NCBI RefSeq assembly: GCF_002837185.1
Contig: NZ_KZ477994.1
Coordinates: 119,769-183,768 of the forward strand
DNA length: 64,000 bases
Direction: 5' to 3'
DNA from: Pseudomonas fluorescens
GTDB lineage: Bacteria; Pseudomonadota; Gammaproteobacteria; Pseudomonadales; Pseudomonadaceae
A program made the position numbers and the translations under genes. The notes under the pieces were generated by a model. That model did no database searches. It had not been told where the DNA came from and saw only the letters and a program-made list of their open reading frames with translations. Of this stretch, positions 1 through 9,000 are shown one piece after another; within the stretch, counting starts at the first letter, position 1, and every line of letters begins with the position of its first letter.

Positions 1-2153
1 GTGAATTGCTGCGCCAGAGCCTCGTTACCCATGTCCGCGCTGCGTTCGATCAATGACGGTAGATGTTCCAGAAAGGTCTGCACCTGTTCGATGATTTCAT
101 CCAGGGACGCGCTGGGTGACTGCACGCCAAACAGCAGGCCGGTTTGCCCATTGATCTGTCGGATGCCGCTGAAAACGGCGTAGCCGATTTGTAGTTCAAC
201 GCGCAGGCGCTGATAGAACGGCCCTTGAAGCAGGTGACCGAGCAAACGCCAGGCGGCTTCATCGCTCAGGGCCTGGGTGGGTGTTGGGCAGAACAGCAGC
301 AGTGCCGCTTCGCTGGATTCGGTGTTTATCTCGTGCCAGACGCGCTGACCTTGGAGATTTTGAAACGGGTACTGGAGATGTACAGGCTGCCCAGGCAATC
401 GTGCCGCGACGGTCTTGATCGCCGCTTCACAGGCCGCCGGTAAACCTGAGCCCAGCCCGTGCCAGCGCGCGGTCGCCCATGAGGCTGGCGTGGCTTGGGG
501 CGTTGGCTGAACATCGGCACAGCAACCGGGTAATGCCTTGAGCAATTCGCGGATGGCGATCATCGGTGTCGCGGGCGGCGGCAGGCGTTCATCGGCAGTG
601 CTCAAGCAGTGCGTCAGCGCTTCGAGCACGGCGGGCATGGGCTCGTGGAAACCGAACATTTTTACCTGCCAGTCATTGGCGATGGTGTCGAAACACAACT
701 CGACGCCCGCTTGAGCGGCACTCTCGCGCAGCGGCTGCAACAGATTTTCCAGACCGGCAGGCACGCCGCAGTCGAATCGCCAGCGCAGGTACAGCGCGCC
801 TTCGTCAGTGTCATTGGCCAATGCCTGGCTGAAGGTCAGCGCCGACATGTCCCGTCGCCCCCGTGAGCGATCCTGGGCGAATGTGCGCAAGCCACGGTGG
901 GCGCTGGTCTGGCCGCGAATCAAGCCGGCCCGTTCTTCTTTGACGGGCGGGCGCAGGAACGGGTTGTTCGGTGGAAGCTGCCACCCATGCGTGGCGGGTG
1001 GCAGATGCAAGGCGTCGAGCATGGCCTTGAGGGCTGCGAGGCCTTGTTCCGATAAGTCTTGCGTGTCGTTGCGTGTGAGCGTCAGGGCGTCTTGGACCTG
1101 CTGTTGGCGCGCCTTGAGCAAGGCGAACTCTTCGCGTAACGGCGTCCAGTCGCTGTGTGCGAAAAAACTCAGCCAGTCGTACAACAGCGCCTCGATCTGT
1201 GTCGTCGAGTCGCTCTGGGTGTCGAGGGTAAAGTCGATATCCAGCACGGCCTGTCCGGCAAAGTGATACGGCACCGAGGCGTGCACTGCAGTCGCAAGGC
1301 GTCGATCTTTGAGTTCTGCGAGCAAGCCGCCCGGCGCCGCACTGTTAAGCCAGGTACAGAGAAACGCCAGCGCTTCGCGCGGAGCATCACAGGTGATGAC
1401 CTGGTGCAGATGATGATCGGCAACGTGCTGATAGCCCCGCGCTTGCCCGGCCATCAGCGCTGGTGGCGCGGCCTGGGGGTGCAGCGGGCCAGGGGGCAGC
1501 TGTGCACTGAATCGCTGCGCCAACGCTTCCAGGTCTTCCTGCGATTGTGGACCGGCCAGGCTCAACGTCATCTGCCCGCTCTGATAGAAGTGCTGATGAA
1601 ATTCGCGCAACGCCTGCTGAAAGGCCTCACGTTCCACTGGCAGGCTGTCGCGATTGCCCGCGTGAAAGCCACGCAGCGGATGATCAGCGGCCAGGCCCTT
1701 CAGCAAGGCTACCTGTTGCTGCGCCTTGGCATCCTGAGACCAGGCCACGAACTCCGCATGCAGCACTTCGCGCTCGCGCAGTTGCTCGTCAATGGCCAGG
1801 CGAGGGTGCGTCAGCATGTCGGCCAAGCGCACGAGCCCCTCGGCGAAGGTCGAAACCGGCAGCTCGAAAAAGAACTCAGTGACGCGCTCCCGGGTGCTGG
1901 CATTCACTTGTCCGCCGTGGCGCTGCACGTAGGCCATCAGCCCTTCGCCTGCGGGAAAACGCTCGGTTCCCAGAAACAACAAGTGCTCCAGAAAATGCGC
2001 CAGCCCCGGCCATGCCAATGGCGCGTCATGACTGCCCGCAGCCACGCGTAAAACAGCGGCGCAGCGCTTCAAGCGCGGCGCATGGCGCAGGCAAAGGTTC
2101 AGGCCATTGGCCAGAGTCAGGTGCAGAGGATAAGGGTGAACCGGCGCAGGCAT
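1..2153 (-). CDS. pqqF: PqqF-like M16 zinc peptidase, 5' part only
   Basis: The gene runs off the left edge, so only about the first 717 codons are present. The translation begins MPAPVHPYPL and carries the inverted zinc motif HFLEH (residues 53-57), with the third ligand Glu expected about 77 residues later, seen in HAEF (E134). This is the M16 (insulinase/pitrilysin) signature. In pseudomonads this position next to davA is held by pqqF, whose product is thought to help process the PqqA peptide from which the cofactor pyrroloquinoline quinone is built. The start follows a GGAAG-type ribosome site. It lies 48 bases after davA on the same strand and may be cotranscribed. The family is certain; the PQQ role rests on neighbourhood and overall resemblance, since the pqqA-E genes would lie outside the window. 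Confidence 0.88.
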   Translation of the reverse strand, partial: MPAPVHPYPLHLTLANGLNLCLRHAPRLKRCAAVLRVAAGSHDAPLAWPGLAHFLEHLLFLGTERFPAGEGLMAYVQRHGGQVNASTRERVTEFFFELPVSTFAEGLVRLADMLTHPRLAIDEQLREREVLHAEFVAWSQDAKAQQQVALLKGLAADHPLRGFHAGNRDSLPVEREAFQQALREFHQHFYQSGQMTLSLAGPQSQEDLEALAQRFSAQLPPGPLHPQAAPPALMAGQARGYQHVADHHLHQVITCDAPREALAFLCTWLNSAAPGGLLAELKDRRLATAVHASVPYHFAGQAVLDIDFTLDTQSDSTTQIEALLYDWLSFFAHSDWTPLREEFALLKARQQQVQDALTLTRNDTQDLSEQGLAALKAMLDALHLPPATHGWQLPPNNPFLRPPVKEERAGLIRGQTSAHRGLRTFAQDRSRGRRDMSALTFSQALANDTDEGALYLRWRFDCGVPAGLENLLQPLRESAAQAGVELCFDTIANDWQVKMFGFHEPMPAVLEALTHCLSTADERLPPPATPMIAIRELLKALPGCCADVQPTPQATPASWATARWHGLGSGLPAACEAAIKTVAARLPGQPVHLQYPFQNLQGQRVWHEINTESSEAALLLFCPTPTQALSDEAAWRLLGHLLQGPFYQRLRVELQIGYAVFSGIRQINGQTGLLFGVQSPSASLDEIIEQVQTFLEHLPSLIERSADMGNEALAQQF

Positions 2154-2201
2154 GGGCACTTCCGAAACGGGGCAAGTGCCTATGCTAGCAAACCCGGTGG
2201 G

Positions 2202-2996
2202 TCAGGGCTTGTGCAGTGCGGCGTAAAGCTCGGGACGACGGTCCTGCAAGTAGTGATTGGCGGCGCGGGCGTCGAGGATCGCTTGCCGCTCCAGCGTGCC
2301 GACGATCAACGTCTCATCCAGGCCCGCCTGGGCGATGCGCTGACCATCCGGCGCGGCAATGCTGCTTTGGCCGCAGTAGTGAATATCGTCTTCGTGCCCG
2401 CAGTAATTGGCGTAGGCCACGAAACATTGGTTCTCGAACGCCCGCGCCCGCACAGTGACGTCGGCGACAAAGTCGAACGGCACCATATTGGCAGTGGGCA
2501 CCAGGATCAGTTCGGCACCGGCCAGGGCCAGGCGGCGTGTGTTTTCCGGGAACTCCAGGTCGTAGCAAATCATGAAACCCAGCTTCCAGCCGTTCAGTTC
2601 CACCAACGGGAAATCGTCGTCACCGGCGCTGAACATCGAATGGTCCAGATCGCCAAACAGGTGAGTCTTGCGGTAGTTGCACAAACGGGTGCCATGGGCG
2701 TCGATCAACTGCACGGCGTTGTAGACCTGGCCATCCTCGGCCCGCTCCGGATAACCGTACACAATCGCCAGCCCGGCACTCTGCGCGATGTCAGCAATGG
2801 CTTGTGCAGACTCCCCATTCTGAGCCTCGGCCAGCGCGCCCGCAGCCTCGGCGCCAATGTTGTAGCCCGTCAGGAACATCTCCGGCAACACCAGCACATC
2901 GGCTCCCGCTGCTTCATGTGCCAGTTGCCGCAGGCGCTTGAGATTACCGGCGACATCCAGCGGCAGTGGCGGGCATTGGTACAGGGCGACACGCAT
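2202..2996 (-). CDS. davA: 5-aminovaleramide amidase DavA (nitrilase superfamily)
   Basis: This 264-residue enzyme belongs to the carbon-nitrogen hydrolase superfamily. The catalytic triad is visible: Glu39 in LPEMF, Lys110 in YRKTHLF and Cys144 in MICYDLEFP. Its length equals that of P. putida DavA, and it follows davB by 10 bases, the arrangement known in P. putida. The predicted reaction is hydrolysis of 5-aminovaleramide to 5-aminovalerate and ammonia in the cytoplasm, the second step of the DavBA route of L-lysine breakdown. The next enzymes (DavT, DavD) are not in the window. Related R-stereoselective amidases have the same fold, so the amide specificity is inferred from the davB partnership. 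Confidence 0.92.
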   Translation of the reverse strand: MRVALYQCPPLPLDVAGNLKRLRQLAHEAAGADVLVLPEMFLTGYNIGAEAAGALAEAQNGESAQAIADIAQSAGLAIVYGYPERAEDGQVYNAVQLIDAHGTRLCNYRKTHLFGDLDHSMFSAGDDDFPLVELNGWKLGFMICYDLEFPENTRRLALAGAELILVPTANMVPFDFVADVTVRARAFENQCFVAYANYCGHEDDIHYCGQSSIAAPDGQRIAQAGLDETLIVGTLERQAILDARAANHYLQDRRPELYAALHKP

Positions 2997-3006
2997 GTCA
3001 GGCTCC

Positions 3007-4710
3007 TTATTCGGGCAGGGCGATGGGCCCTATCTCGTCAAACACATCGCCGGGCCCCGGATTTTCCGGATGGGTGCTGCCGCCGAAGTGGTTCATGATG
3101 CCCCACACCGCGTTCAGCGAGGTCTGCACCGCGCCTTCAACCCAGGCAGGGGTCCAGGAAACGTCGTCGCCAGCAATAAAAATCCCACGTTGCTCGGCAG
3201 GCATGTCCTTCTGCATGAAGTGCGCATACATGCGCTGGTTATACCGATAGTGGCCGGGCAATGCACCTTTGAAGGCCCCGAGGAAATGCGGGTCGGCTTC
3301 CCAGGACACCGTGATCGGGTCGCCGATGATACGCGCCTTGATGTCGACTTTCGGGTAGATCTTGGCCAGCGCGTCGAGTGCCAGCTTGACCCGCTTATCG
3401 ATGGGCTGGGGCAGCATTTTCAGCGCGTCGCTCATCCACGAGTAGGACAGGCAGATCACCCCCGGCTTGTCGTCGCCGTTATCGAACAGATAGGTGCCAC
3501 GGGTCAGGCGGTCGGTGAGGGTCATGCTCATCAGGTCGCGGCCGGTTTGCGGGTCTTTGTCTTTCCAGAACGGGCGGTCGACCATTACGAAGGTTTTCGA
3601 CGACTGCATGTAACGCGTGCGGTCCAGGGCCATCCACATTTTTTGCGAGAACAGGGTTTCGTCGCATTCGATCTGGGTGGTCAGCAGCCAGCTCTGGCAA
3701 GTGGTCAACACGGCGGCGTACTCGCGGGTGTCACCGTAGTTGTCGGTGACGGCGAAACGACCGTCGGCGGCGTGAGCAATGCGCTTCACTCCAGCCCGTG
3801 GCGCGCCTCTGTGCAATGAGCTGAGGCTGGTGCCGGCGGGCCAGTGGGCACAGCGCTCCGGTACGTGACGCCAAATGCCCATGGGCACTTGCGCCACGCC
3901 GCCAACCACCAGGTGTTGATGGTCGTCACAGTTGGTCATTACCACGCGGAAGATTTCCAGCATCGAGTTGGGGAAATCCGAGTCCCAGCCGCCGGTGCCG
4001 AAACCGACCTGGCCGAAGACTTCGCGATGATGGAACGACAGCTTGGCGAACGCTTTGGAGGTGGCGACGAAGTCGTAGAAGGTGCGGTCGTCCCACAGCG
4101 GTACCAACTTATTCCACAGTGCCTTGAGGCGCGGCACGTCGCGGTCGCGGATGGCTTGCTGGATATCGCTGAACTGCGAACCGGCTTCCAGGGCATCGGC
4201 CCAGGCGTCGGCCACTTCCTGGAACAGCGCAGGCAAGTCGGACAGTTTTTGCGCGTAGTGAGTCTGGCCTTCCAGATCGATGACGGTACTGCCGGATGCC
4301 GGCGTCAGCGGGTTGGGGAAGGGTTTGGTGTCCAGGCCCAGTTTGTCCACATAGTGATAGAAGGCGGTGGACGACACCGGAAAACGCATCCCGCCCAGCT
4401 CGGCGATAATGCCTTCGGCCCCTTCAAACGCCTGCGAGCGCAGGCGACCGCCCATCTTCGAGGCTTCGTAAACCACCGGCTTCAAGCCTAGCTTCATCAA
4501 TTCGTAGGCCGCCACCAGCCCCGCAATGCCGGCGCCCACGATCGCCACTTCAGCGCCGTGGTTAGCGGCAGGAATGCTGCCCAGGCCGGCGGGATGCTCG
4601 ATCCAGTCATCAAAGGCAAACGGAAAATCCGGGCCGAAGATAGTGATGGGTTTTTTACCGTCGGTAGGGTGGCGATGGGGCTTGGCGATGCTGCTGGACG
4701 GAATGCTCAT
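3007..4710 (-). CDS. davB: L-lysine 2-monooxygenase DavB (FAD amine oxidase family)
   Basis: A 567-residue flavoprotein. The FAD-binding Rossmann motif is at residues 59-64 (GAGIAG), preceded by the hallmark N-terminal stretch KKPITIFGPDF and followed by GGRLRS and the ELGGMRFP motif of the amine oxidase family. The C-terminus has the second FAD contact region with IAGDDVSWT and AWVEGA. It closely resembles P. putida DavB, which oxidatively decarboxylates L-lysine to 5-aminovaleramide, CO2 and water. Tryptophan 2-monooxygenase (IaaM) is a relative, but the davA partner and overall likeness favour lysine. It is the first gene of a probable davB-davA(-pqqF) transcript, with a promoter-like site and an inverted repeat upstream. 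Confidence 0.93.
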   Translation of the reverse strand: MSIPSSSIAKPHRHPTDGKKPITIFGPDFPFAFDDWIEHPAGLGSIPAANHGAEVAIVGAGIAGLVAAYELMKLGLKPVVYEASKMGGRLRSQAFEGAEGIIAELGGMRFPVSSTAFYHYVDKLGLDTKPFPNPLTPASGSTVIDLEGQTHYAQKLSDLPALFQEVADAWADALEAGSQFSDIQQAIRDRDVPRLKALWNKLVPLWDDRTFYDFVATSKAFAKLSFHHREVFGQVGFGTGGWDSDFPNSMLEIFRVVMTNCDDHQHLVVGGVAQVPMGIWRHVPERCAHWPAGTSLSSLHRGAPRAGVKRIAHAADGRFAVTDNYGDTREYAAVLTTCQSWLLTTQIECDETLFSQKMWMALDRTRYMQSSKTFVMVDRPFWKDKDPQTGRDLMSMTLTDRLTRGTYLFDNGDDKPGVICLSYSWMSDALKMLPQPIDKRVKLALDALAKIYPKVDIKARIIGDPITVSWEADPHFLGAFKGALPGHYRYNQRMYAHFMQKDMPAEQRGIFIAGDDVSWTPAWVEGAVQTSLNAVWGIMNHFGGSTHPENPGPGDVFDEIGPIALPE

Positions 4711-4750
4711 GGCTGACCTTACTGACGACTCGGCGGGATAGGGCCCGTTG

Positions 4751-4824
4751 AGTATAGGAAAAGATGGCAGCCAGTTTAGGGAGCGTTGCGCTCGTTAATA
4801 AGACGCAATGTGTCGTCGGATTGC
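4751..4824 (-). promoter_or_regulatory. davB promoter region with GCAAT-N10-ATTGC inverted repeat
   Basis: Read on the minus strand, a TATACT -10 box (4756-4751) lies about 40 bases before the davB start. No convincing -35 box is spaced from it. Further upstream is an inverted repeat GCAAT-10 bases-ATTGC (4805-4824). Its size and its place between davB and the Lrp-type gene suggest an operator for that regulator. The repeat is seen directly; its function is inferred. Confidence 0.45.
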
Positions 4825-4856
4825 ACTCATTTTAGTCATTGTGACGAGATATTTGG

Positions 4857-5303
4857 TCAGACAGGCTGGCCGCGGTCCAATTTGTTACTGAGAATGATCG
4901 AAGTCGTGGTTTTCTCCACCCCGTCGACACTGCCGATCTGATCGAGCAATTGATCCAGCTGCTCCGGCGACTCAGTGCGCAGCCAGGCCACATAATCAAA
5001 CTCGCCGCTCACCGCGCACAACTGCTGCACCTGGGCCATTGCACTCAACCTGCGCAGCACTTCCTTGCCCGAGCGCGGCTGTACGGTAATCCCGACGTAA
5101 GCCTGCAAACCGCCATCCGCCAAGCGCTGGCCCAGGCGCACGCCATAACCGGTAATCACCTGTGTTTTCTCCAGGCGGGCCAGGCGCGACGTCACCGTGG
5201 TGCGCGCGATGCCGAGCTGCCGGGCAAGCATGGCCACGCTTTCGCGGGCGTTGAGCTGCAACGCGGCGATCAGTTGGCGGTCGATTTCGTCCAGGGTGGG
5301 CAA
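4857..5303 (-). CDS. Lrp/AsnC family transcriptional regulator
   Basis: An N-terminal winged helix-turn-helix (ARQLGIARTTVTSRLARLEK) is followed by a C-terminal RAM/AsnC ligand-binding domain with the SGEFDYV and GVEKTTT stretches, the normal layout of feast/famine regulators. The reading frame stays open upstream to a TTG at 5420, but the protein-like part begins LPTLDEIDRQ. A TTG at 5303 has a GGAG ribosome site 8 bases before it and gives 148 residues, the usual family length. The gene is on the same strand as, and upstream of, davBA, so it is the natural candidate to sense lysine or a breakdown product and control davBA. An ATG at 5336 would add 11 non-conserved residues. Confidence 0.85.
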   Translation of the reverse strand: MPTLDEIDRQLIAALQLNARESVAMLARQLGIARTTVTSRLARLEKTQVITGYGVRLGQRLADGGLQAYVGITVQPRSGKEVLRRLSAMAQVQQLCAVSGEFDYVAWLRTESPEQLDQLLDQIGSVDGVEKTTTSIILSNKLDRGQPV

Positions 5304-5383
5304 GAGAAGAACTCCAGTGCAGGGGGCAGTGGGCATGCATGGTACAGGCTTGGTTCGGCTTACAGAACCGCTATGCCAGATAC

Positions 5384-5412
5384 AAAAAAGCCGCGCAATG
5401 CTCGGCTTTTTT
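5384..5412. terminator. Hairpin AAAAAAGCCG...CGGCTTTTTT
   Basis: A 10-bp stem with a 9-base loop, with A and T runs at both ends, so it could act as an intrinsic terminator in either direction. No gene obviously feeds into it on the plus strand. On the minus strand it would stop read-through from the tRNA side before the Lrp-type gene. The core GCCGCGCAATGC is shared with the tRNA terminator 540 bases away. Confidence 0.6.
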
Positions 5413-5566
5413 GGGCTCAAGTGCCACCCGCCAACTGTGGTTTGGTATCTCCGGCGCTTTATCTACTTTGAACTTATCCCAAACCCCATCTCCCTAAAGA
5501 TTTGCAGATAACCCTGGCCCAGGCAGACCCTGGGTTTCCCACTTACACGCAAAGGTTTGGTGAGTT

Positions 5567-5815
5567 ATGAAGAGTGAACAAGTCGAAGGCGTTACAGAGA
5601 AGCTTGCTGGAAAGGCACAGAGCGCGGTAGGTAAATTGTTTGGTGATTCGAAGCTGGAAGCCGAAGGTGCAGGACGCCAAGCTGCCGGGCAACTGACTCA
5701 AACTTATGGTGATGCGCTGGACAGCGTGTCGACGTTCGTTAAGGAAAAACCGGTTGCGGCCATCGCGATTGGTGCAGTGGCTCTGTTGGTGCTGGACCGT
5801 TTGCTGCGCCGTTGA
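5567..5815 (+). CDS. CsbD-like small stress protein with C-terminal membrane anchor
   Basis: An 82-residue protein beginning MKSEQVEGVTEKLAGKAQ. The N-terminal half resembles the CsbD family of general stress proteins (lysine/glutamate-rich helices with repeated G-K-x-Q spacing). The end holds a hydrophobic segment (AIAIGAVALLVL, about residues 64-77) closed by basic residues, as in the ribosome-associated, membrane-anchored YqjD/ElaB proteins. A function beyond stress association cannot be assigned. The start follows a GGTGAG-like ribosome site. It stands alone, with a hairpin (5518-5534) and a GAACTT box upstream that could be an extracytoplasmic sigma factor -35 element. Confidence 0.8.
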   Translation: MKSEQVEGVTEKLAGKAQSAVGKLFGDSKLEAEGAGRQAAGQLTQTYGDALDSVSTFVKEKPVAAIAIGAVALLVLDRLLRR

Positions 5816-5925
5816 GGCGAAGGGAAACCTTCAACAATGAGTAAAATTCAACCGTGTGGGCGGTTTGTGGACGGAAGAGATTTTCTGGCGATTTTCAGTC
5901 AGGTTTCTTTTACCGCAAAAACACG

Positions 5926-5948
5926 AAAGCCGCGCAATGCGCGGCTTT
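5926..5948 (-). terminator. Intrinsic terminator after tRNA-Ile(CAU)
   Basis: The perfect stem AAAGCCGCGC-ATT-GCGCGGCTTT begins 5 bases past the encoded CCA end of the tRNA. On the minus strand it is followed by CGTGTTTTTG. The T-run is slightly displaced, but placement and stem strength make it the likely tRNA terminator. Confidence 0.8.
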
Positions 5949-5953
5949 GGAGT

Positions 5954-6030
5954 TGGTGGGCCCACACGGACTTGAACCGTGGACCAAAGGATTATGAGTC
6001 CTCTGCTCTGACCAACTGAGCTATAGGCCC
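5954..6030 (-). tRNA. tRNA-Ile2 with CAU anticodon (lysidine type)
   Basis: A 77-base cloverleaf starting GGGCCTATAGCTCAG, with anticodon loop CTCATAA, T-loop GGTTCAAGTCC and an encoded CCA. The acceptor stem pairs GGGCCTA with TGGGCCC. C4-G69 and C5-G68 are the pairs that tRNA-Ile lysidine synthetase (TilS) is known to recognise; elongator tRNA-Met has T and A at positions 4-5. This and the close match to the anticodon arm of E. coli ileX support an AUA-reading isoleucine tRNA rather than methionine, although automatic annotation often labels it tRNA-Met. It lies just after the rmcA stop codon on the same strand. Confidence 0.92.
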
Positions 6031-6046
6031 TTGTAACTGGACGCGG

Positions 6047-6052
6047 ATTATA
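6047..6052 (-). promoter_or_regulatory. -10 box of the tRNA promoter, overlapping the rmcA stop codon
   Basis: On the minus strand a perfect TATAAT, followed by the GC-rich CCGCG discriminator, lies about 17 bases before the mature tRNA end. It overlaps the TAA stop of rmcA. The -35 position reads TGGCAC, a poor match. GC-rich discriminators are typical of stringently controlled stable RNA promoters. Confidence 0.6.
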
Positions 6053-9000
6053 GCGACGGTTTCCTCGCTGTGCCATCCGTAAAATCCCTCATCCGTGTAC
6101 GAAGGAAGGTTTCGGCAAATAGCTCCGGTGGCAGGGGCAGGCTGACGATGTAGCCTTGCATCTGTTCACAGCCTTCTGCAGCCAGGAATGCTTGCTGTGC
6201 GGGGTTCTCCACGCCTTCGGCGATGATGGTGAATTGCATGCTGTGGCCGAGGGCGATGATGGCGCGCACGATGGCGGCGTCGTGAGGGTCGTCGGGCAGG
6301 CCGCGGACGAAGGATTGGTCAATCTTGAGGAAGTCCAGCGGCAGGCGCTTGAGGTAGCTCAGGGAAGAGTAGCCGGTGCCGAAATCGTCGATCGCCAGTT
6401 GTACGCCCAGTCCTTTGAGCTGGTGCAGCACCGCCAGGGCTTCTTCCGCCTGGCTCATGATGAAGTTTTCGGTGATCTCCAGCTGCAGGCAGCCGGGTTC
6501 CAGGCGATAGTCGCGCAGCAGTTGTTCGATGCGCGACAACAGATTGGGATGACGCAGTTGCGCGCCGGCGAGGTTGACCGACAGCGGCCCGAAGTCCTCG
6601 AAAGCGCCTTGCCAGGCATGCAGTTGCCGACAGGCTTGTTCCAGTACCCAGTCGCCAATTTGCAAAATAGTGCCGTTCTCTTCGGCCAGGGCGATGAAGT
6701 GTTCGGGCGGGACGTCGCCGAAGGTGGGGTGGTGCCAGCGAATCAAGGCTTCGGCGCCGATCAGTTCATGGGTGATCAGGCTGCGTTTGGGTTGGTAATA
6801 CAGGCTCAATTCCTCACGTTCGATGGCGCGGCGCAGTTCATGCTCCAGCGCCACGCGTTCATTGGCCTGGGCCGTCAGGTCGCGGGTGTAGCTTTCAACG
6901 CGGTTGCGGCCCTTGGCTTTGGAACGATACATCGCAGCGTCGGCGTTTTTGACCAGGGTGGCAACATCGGTGCCGTCCTGTGGATACAGGCTGGTGCCGA
7001 TACTCGCGCTGATAAAGAATTCGTGTTCGCCGGCCTGGAAGGGCGGTGTGAAGCAATCGAGCAGTTTGTTCGCCAGGTATTGCGCGTCGCTGGCCTGTTG
7101 CAGGCCGGGCAGCAGGATAATGAATTCATCGCCGCCCAGGCGGGCGACGGTGTCGATATCGCGCAGTTGTTCCTTGAGGCGTACGGCGATGTCTTTGAGC
7201 AGCAGGTCACCGACCGGGTGGCCGAGGCTGTCATTGATGTGTTTGAAGCGGTCCAGGTCGAGAAACAACACGGCGCCCTGATTGCCGCTTTCCTGCTGAC
7301 CATTGAGGGCGGCTTGCAGGCGGCTTTCAAACAGCGTGCGGTTGGGCAGGCCGGTCAATGGGTCGTGATGGGCCTGATAGTCGAGGCGCGCCTGGGCGAG
7401 CTTGAGGCTGGAGATGTCGGCAAATACCGCAACGAAGTGCGTGACCACCTGGTCGCGATTGCGCACGGCGCTGATGGTGAGCCAACTTGGATAGAGCTCA
7501 CCGTTCTTGCGGCGGTTGGAAATCTCGCCTTGCCAGTGTCCCTGGGTCGTCAACTGGTGCCACATCGCGGCATAGAAGGCGCTGTCGTGCAGGCCGGAGG
7601 AGAGCAGGCGAGGGGTGTGGCCAAGCGCTTCGGCTTCGCTGTAGCCAGTGATTTCACTGAACGCGCGATTGACGGCACTGATGTTCTGCCGCGTGTCGGT
7701 GATCAATACGCCTTCGGCGGTGCTCTCGAACACGGTAGCCGCCTGTTGCAGTTTTTCCTGCATTTGCTGGCGTTCGGTGATGTCGCGGGCGATGACCAGC
7801 ATGCAGTCTTCTTCGCCGATGGGCAGCGGACGGCTGGACAGTTCGCAGAGGCGAATCCGACCATCGACGTGGCGAATATGGCAGATGAAGTCGCGCACAA
7901 AACCGTCGCGCTGCATCAATTCCAGCATGTGCTTGCGTTCATTGAGGTCGACCCATATGGCAAGGTCCAAGGCCGACTGATCAAGCGGCATAGCGCTGGT
8001 GTAGCCGGTCAGGTGGCTGAAGCCTTCGTTCACTTCTATCAGCAGACCATCGCTTTGACGGCTCAGCAACAAGGCATCGGGGGAGGCATGAAAAGCCTTG
8101 GCAAATTTCTGCTCGGACAGCAGCAGTGCCTCTTCCGTACGTTTGGCCTCGCTGATGTCGATCATCAGGCCGCGCAGCACCGGTTCCGGGCCGTATTTGA
8201 TCAGGCTGACAATGTCGCGTACCCACAGGCAGCGTCCGTCGGCGGTGATGACACGGTAGTCGATGCTGTGATCACGGTTGGCGCGAGTTTCACGCAAGCA
8301 ATAGGTTTCGGCGCGCGCCAGGTCGGCGGGGTGAATGATGTTGCGCCAGAAGCCGGGGATCAGCCAGTGGGCGCGGGGGTAGCCAAGCAATTGCTCGGCA
8401 TGGGGCGACACGTAGCTGTAGGTGAAATCGCTGATGCTGGCTTCCCAGGCGATGGCGGACAGGCTCTCCACCAGGCCGCGATAGTGGTACTCGCTGCTGC
8501 GCAGTTGCTGCTCAAGGGCCACTCGGCGGGAAATCTCCGAGCTGAGCCGGCGATTGATTCGAATGACTATGACCAACACGGTACTCAGTAGCAACACCGC
8601 AGGCAGGCCGTACAGCAACAGATCTGCCCAGAATGTGCGGTGATCGCTGACGCTGCCCACCCAGTGCTGCTGGATCGCATCGGTCTCGGTTGGGCTGAGA
8701 TCGGCGAGGACTTTGTCCAGGATACCCACCAGTATTTTTTCATCCCGTGGTACGCCCATTGCCAACTGATAGCGGTAGGGCGTTTCGCCGCTGACGTACA
8801 AACCATCGAGTTTCAGTTGGCGCAGGCTCCAGACGCTGGACGCCAGGTCACTGACTACCGCATCCACTTCATCGGTGGCCAGGGCCTGCAGCGCGGAACT
8901 GGCGTTAGGCATTGCGACGAGGTTGAGGTCCGGGTGATGGGTGCGCAGTAATTCATGGGGCGCATAGTTTTCCACCACCGCGATTTTCAGTCTGTACAAG

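Noticed and set aside
5954..6030. Annotation of the tRNA as elongator tRNA-Met
   Set aside because: The acceptor C4/C5 pairs and the anticodon arm fit tRNA-Ile2 (CAU) better.
6156..8591. 811-codon plus-strand reading frame
   Set aside because: Fully antisense to the well-supported rmcA gene; a by-product of high GC coding. It has no recognisable domains.
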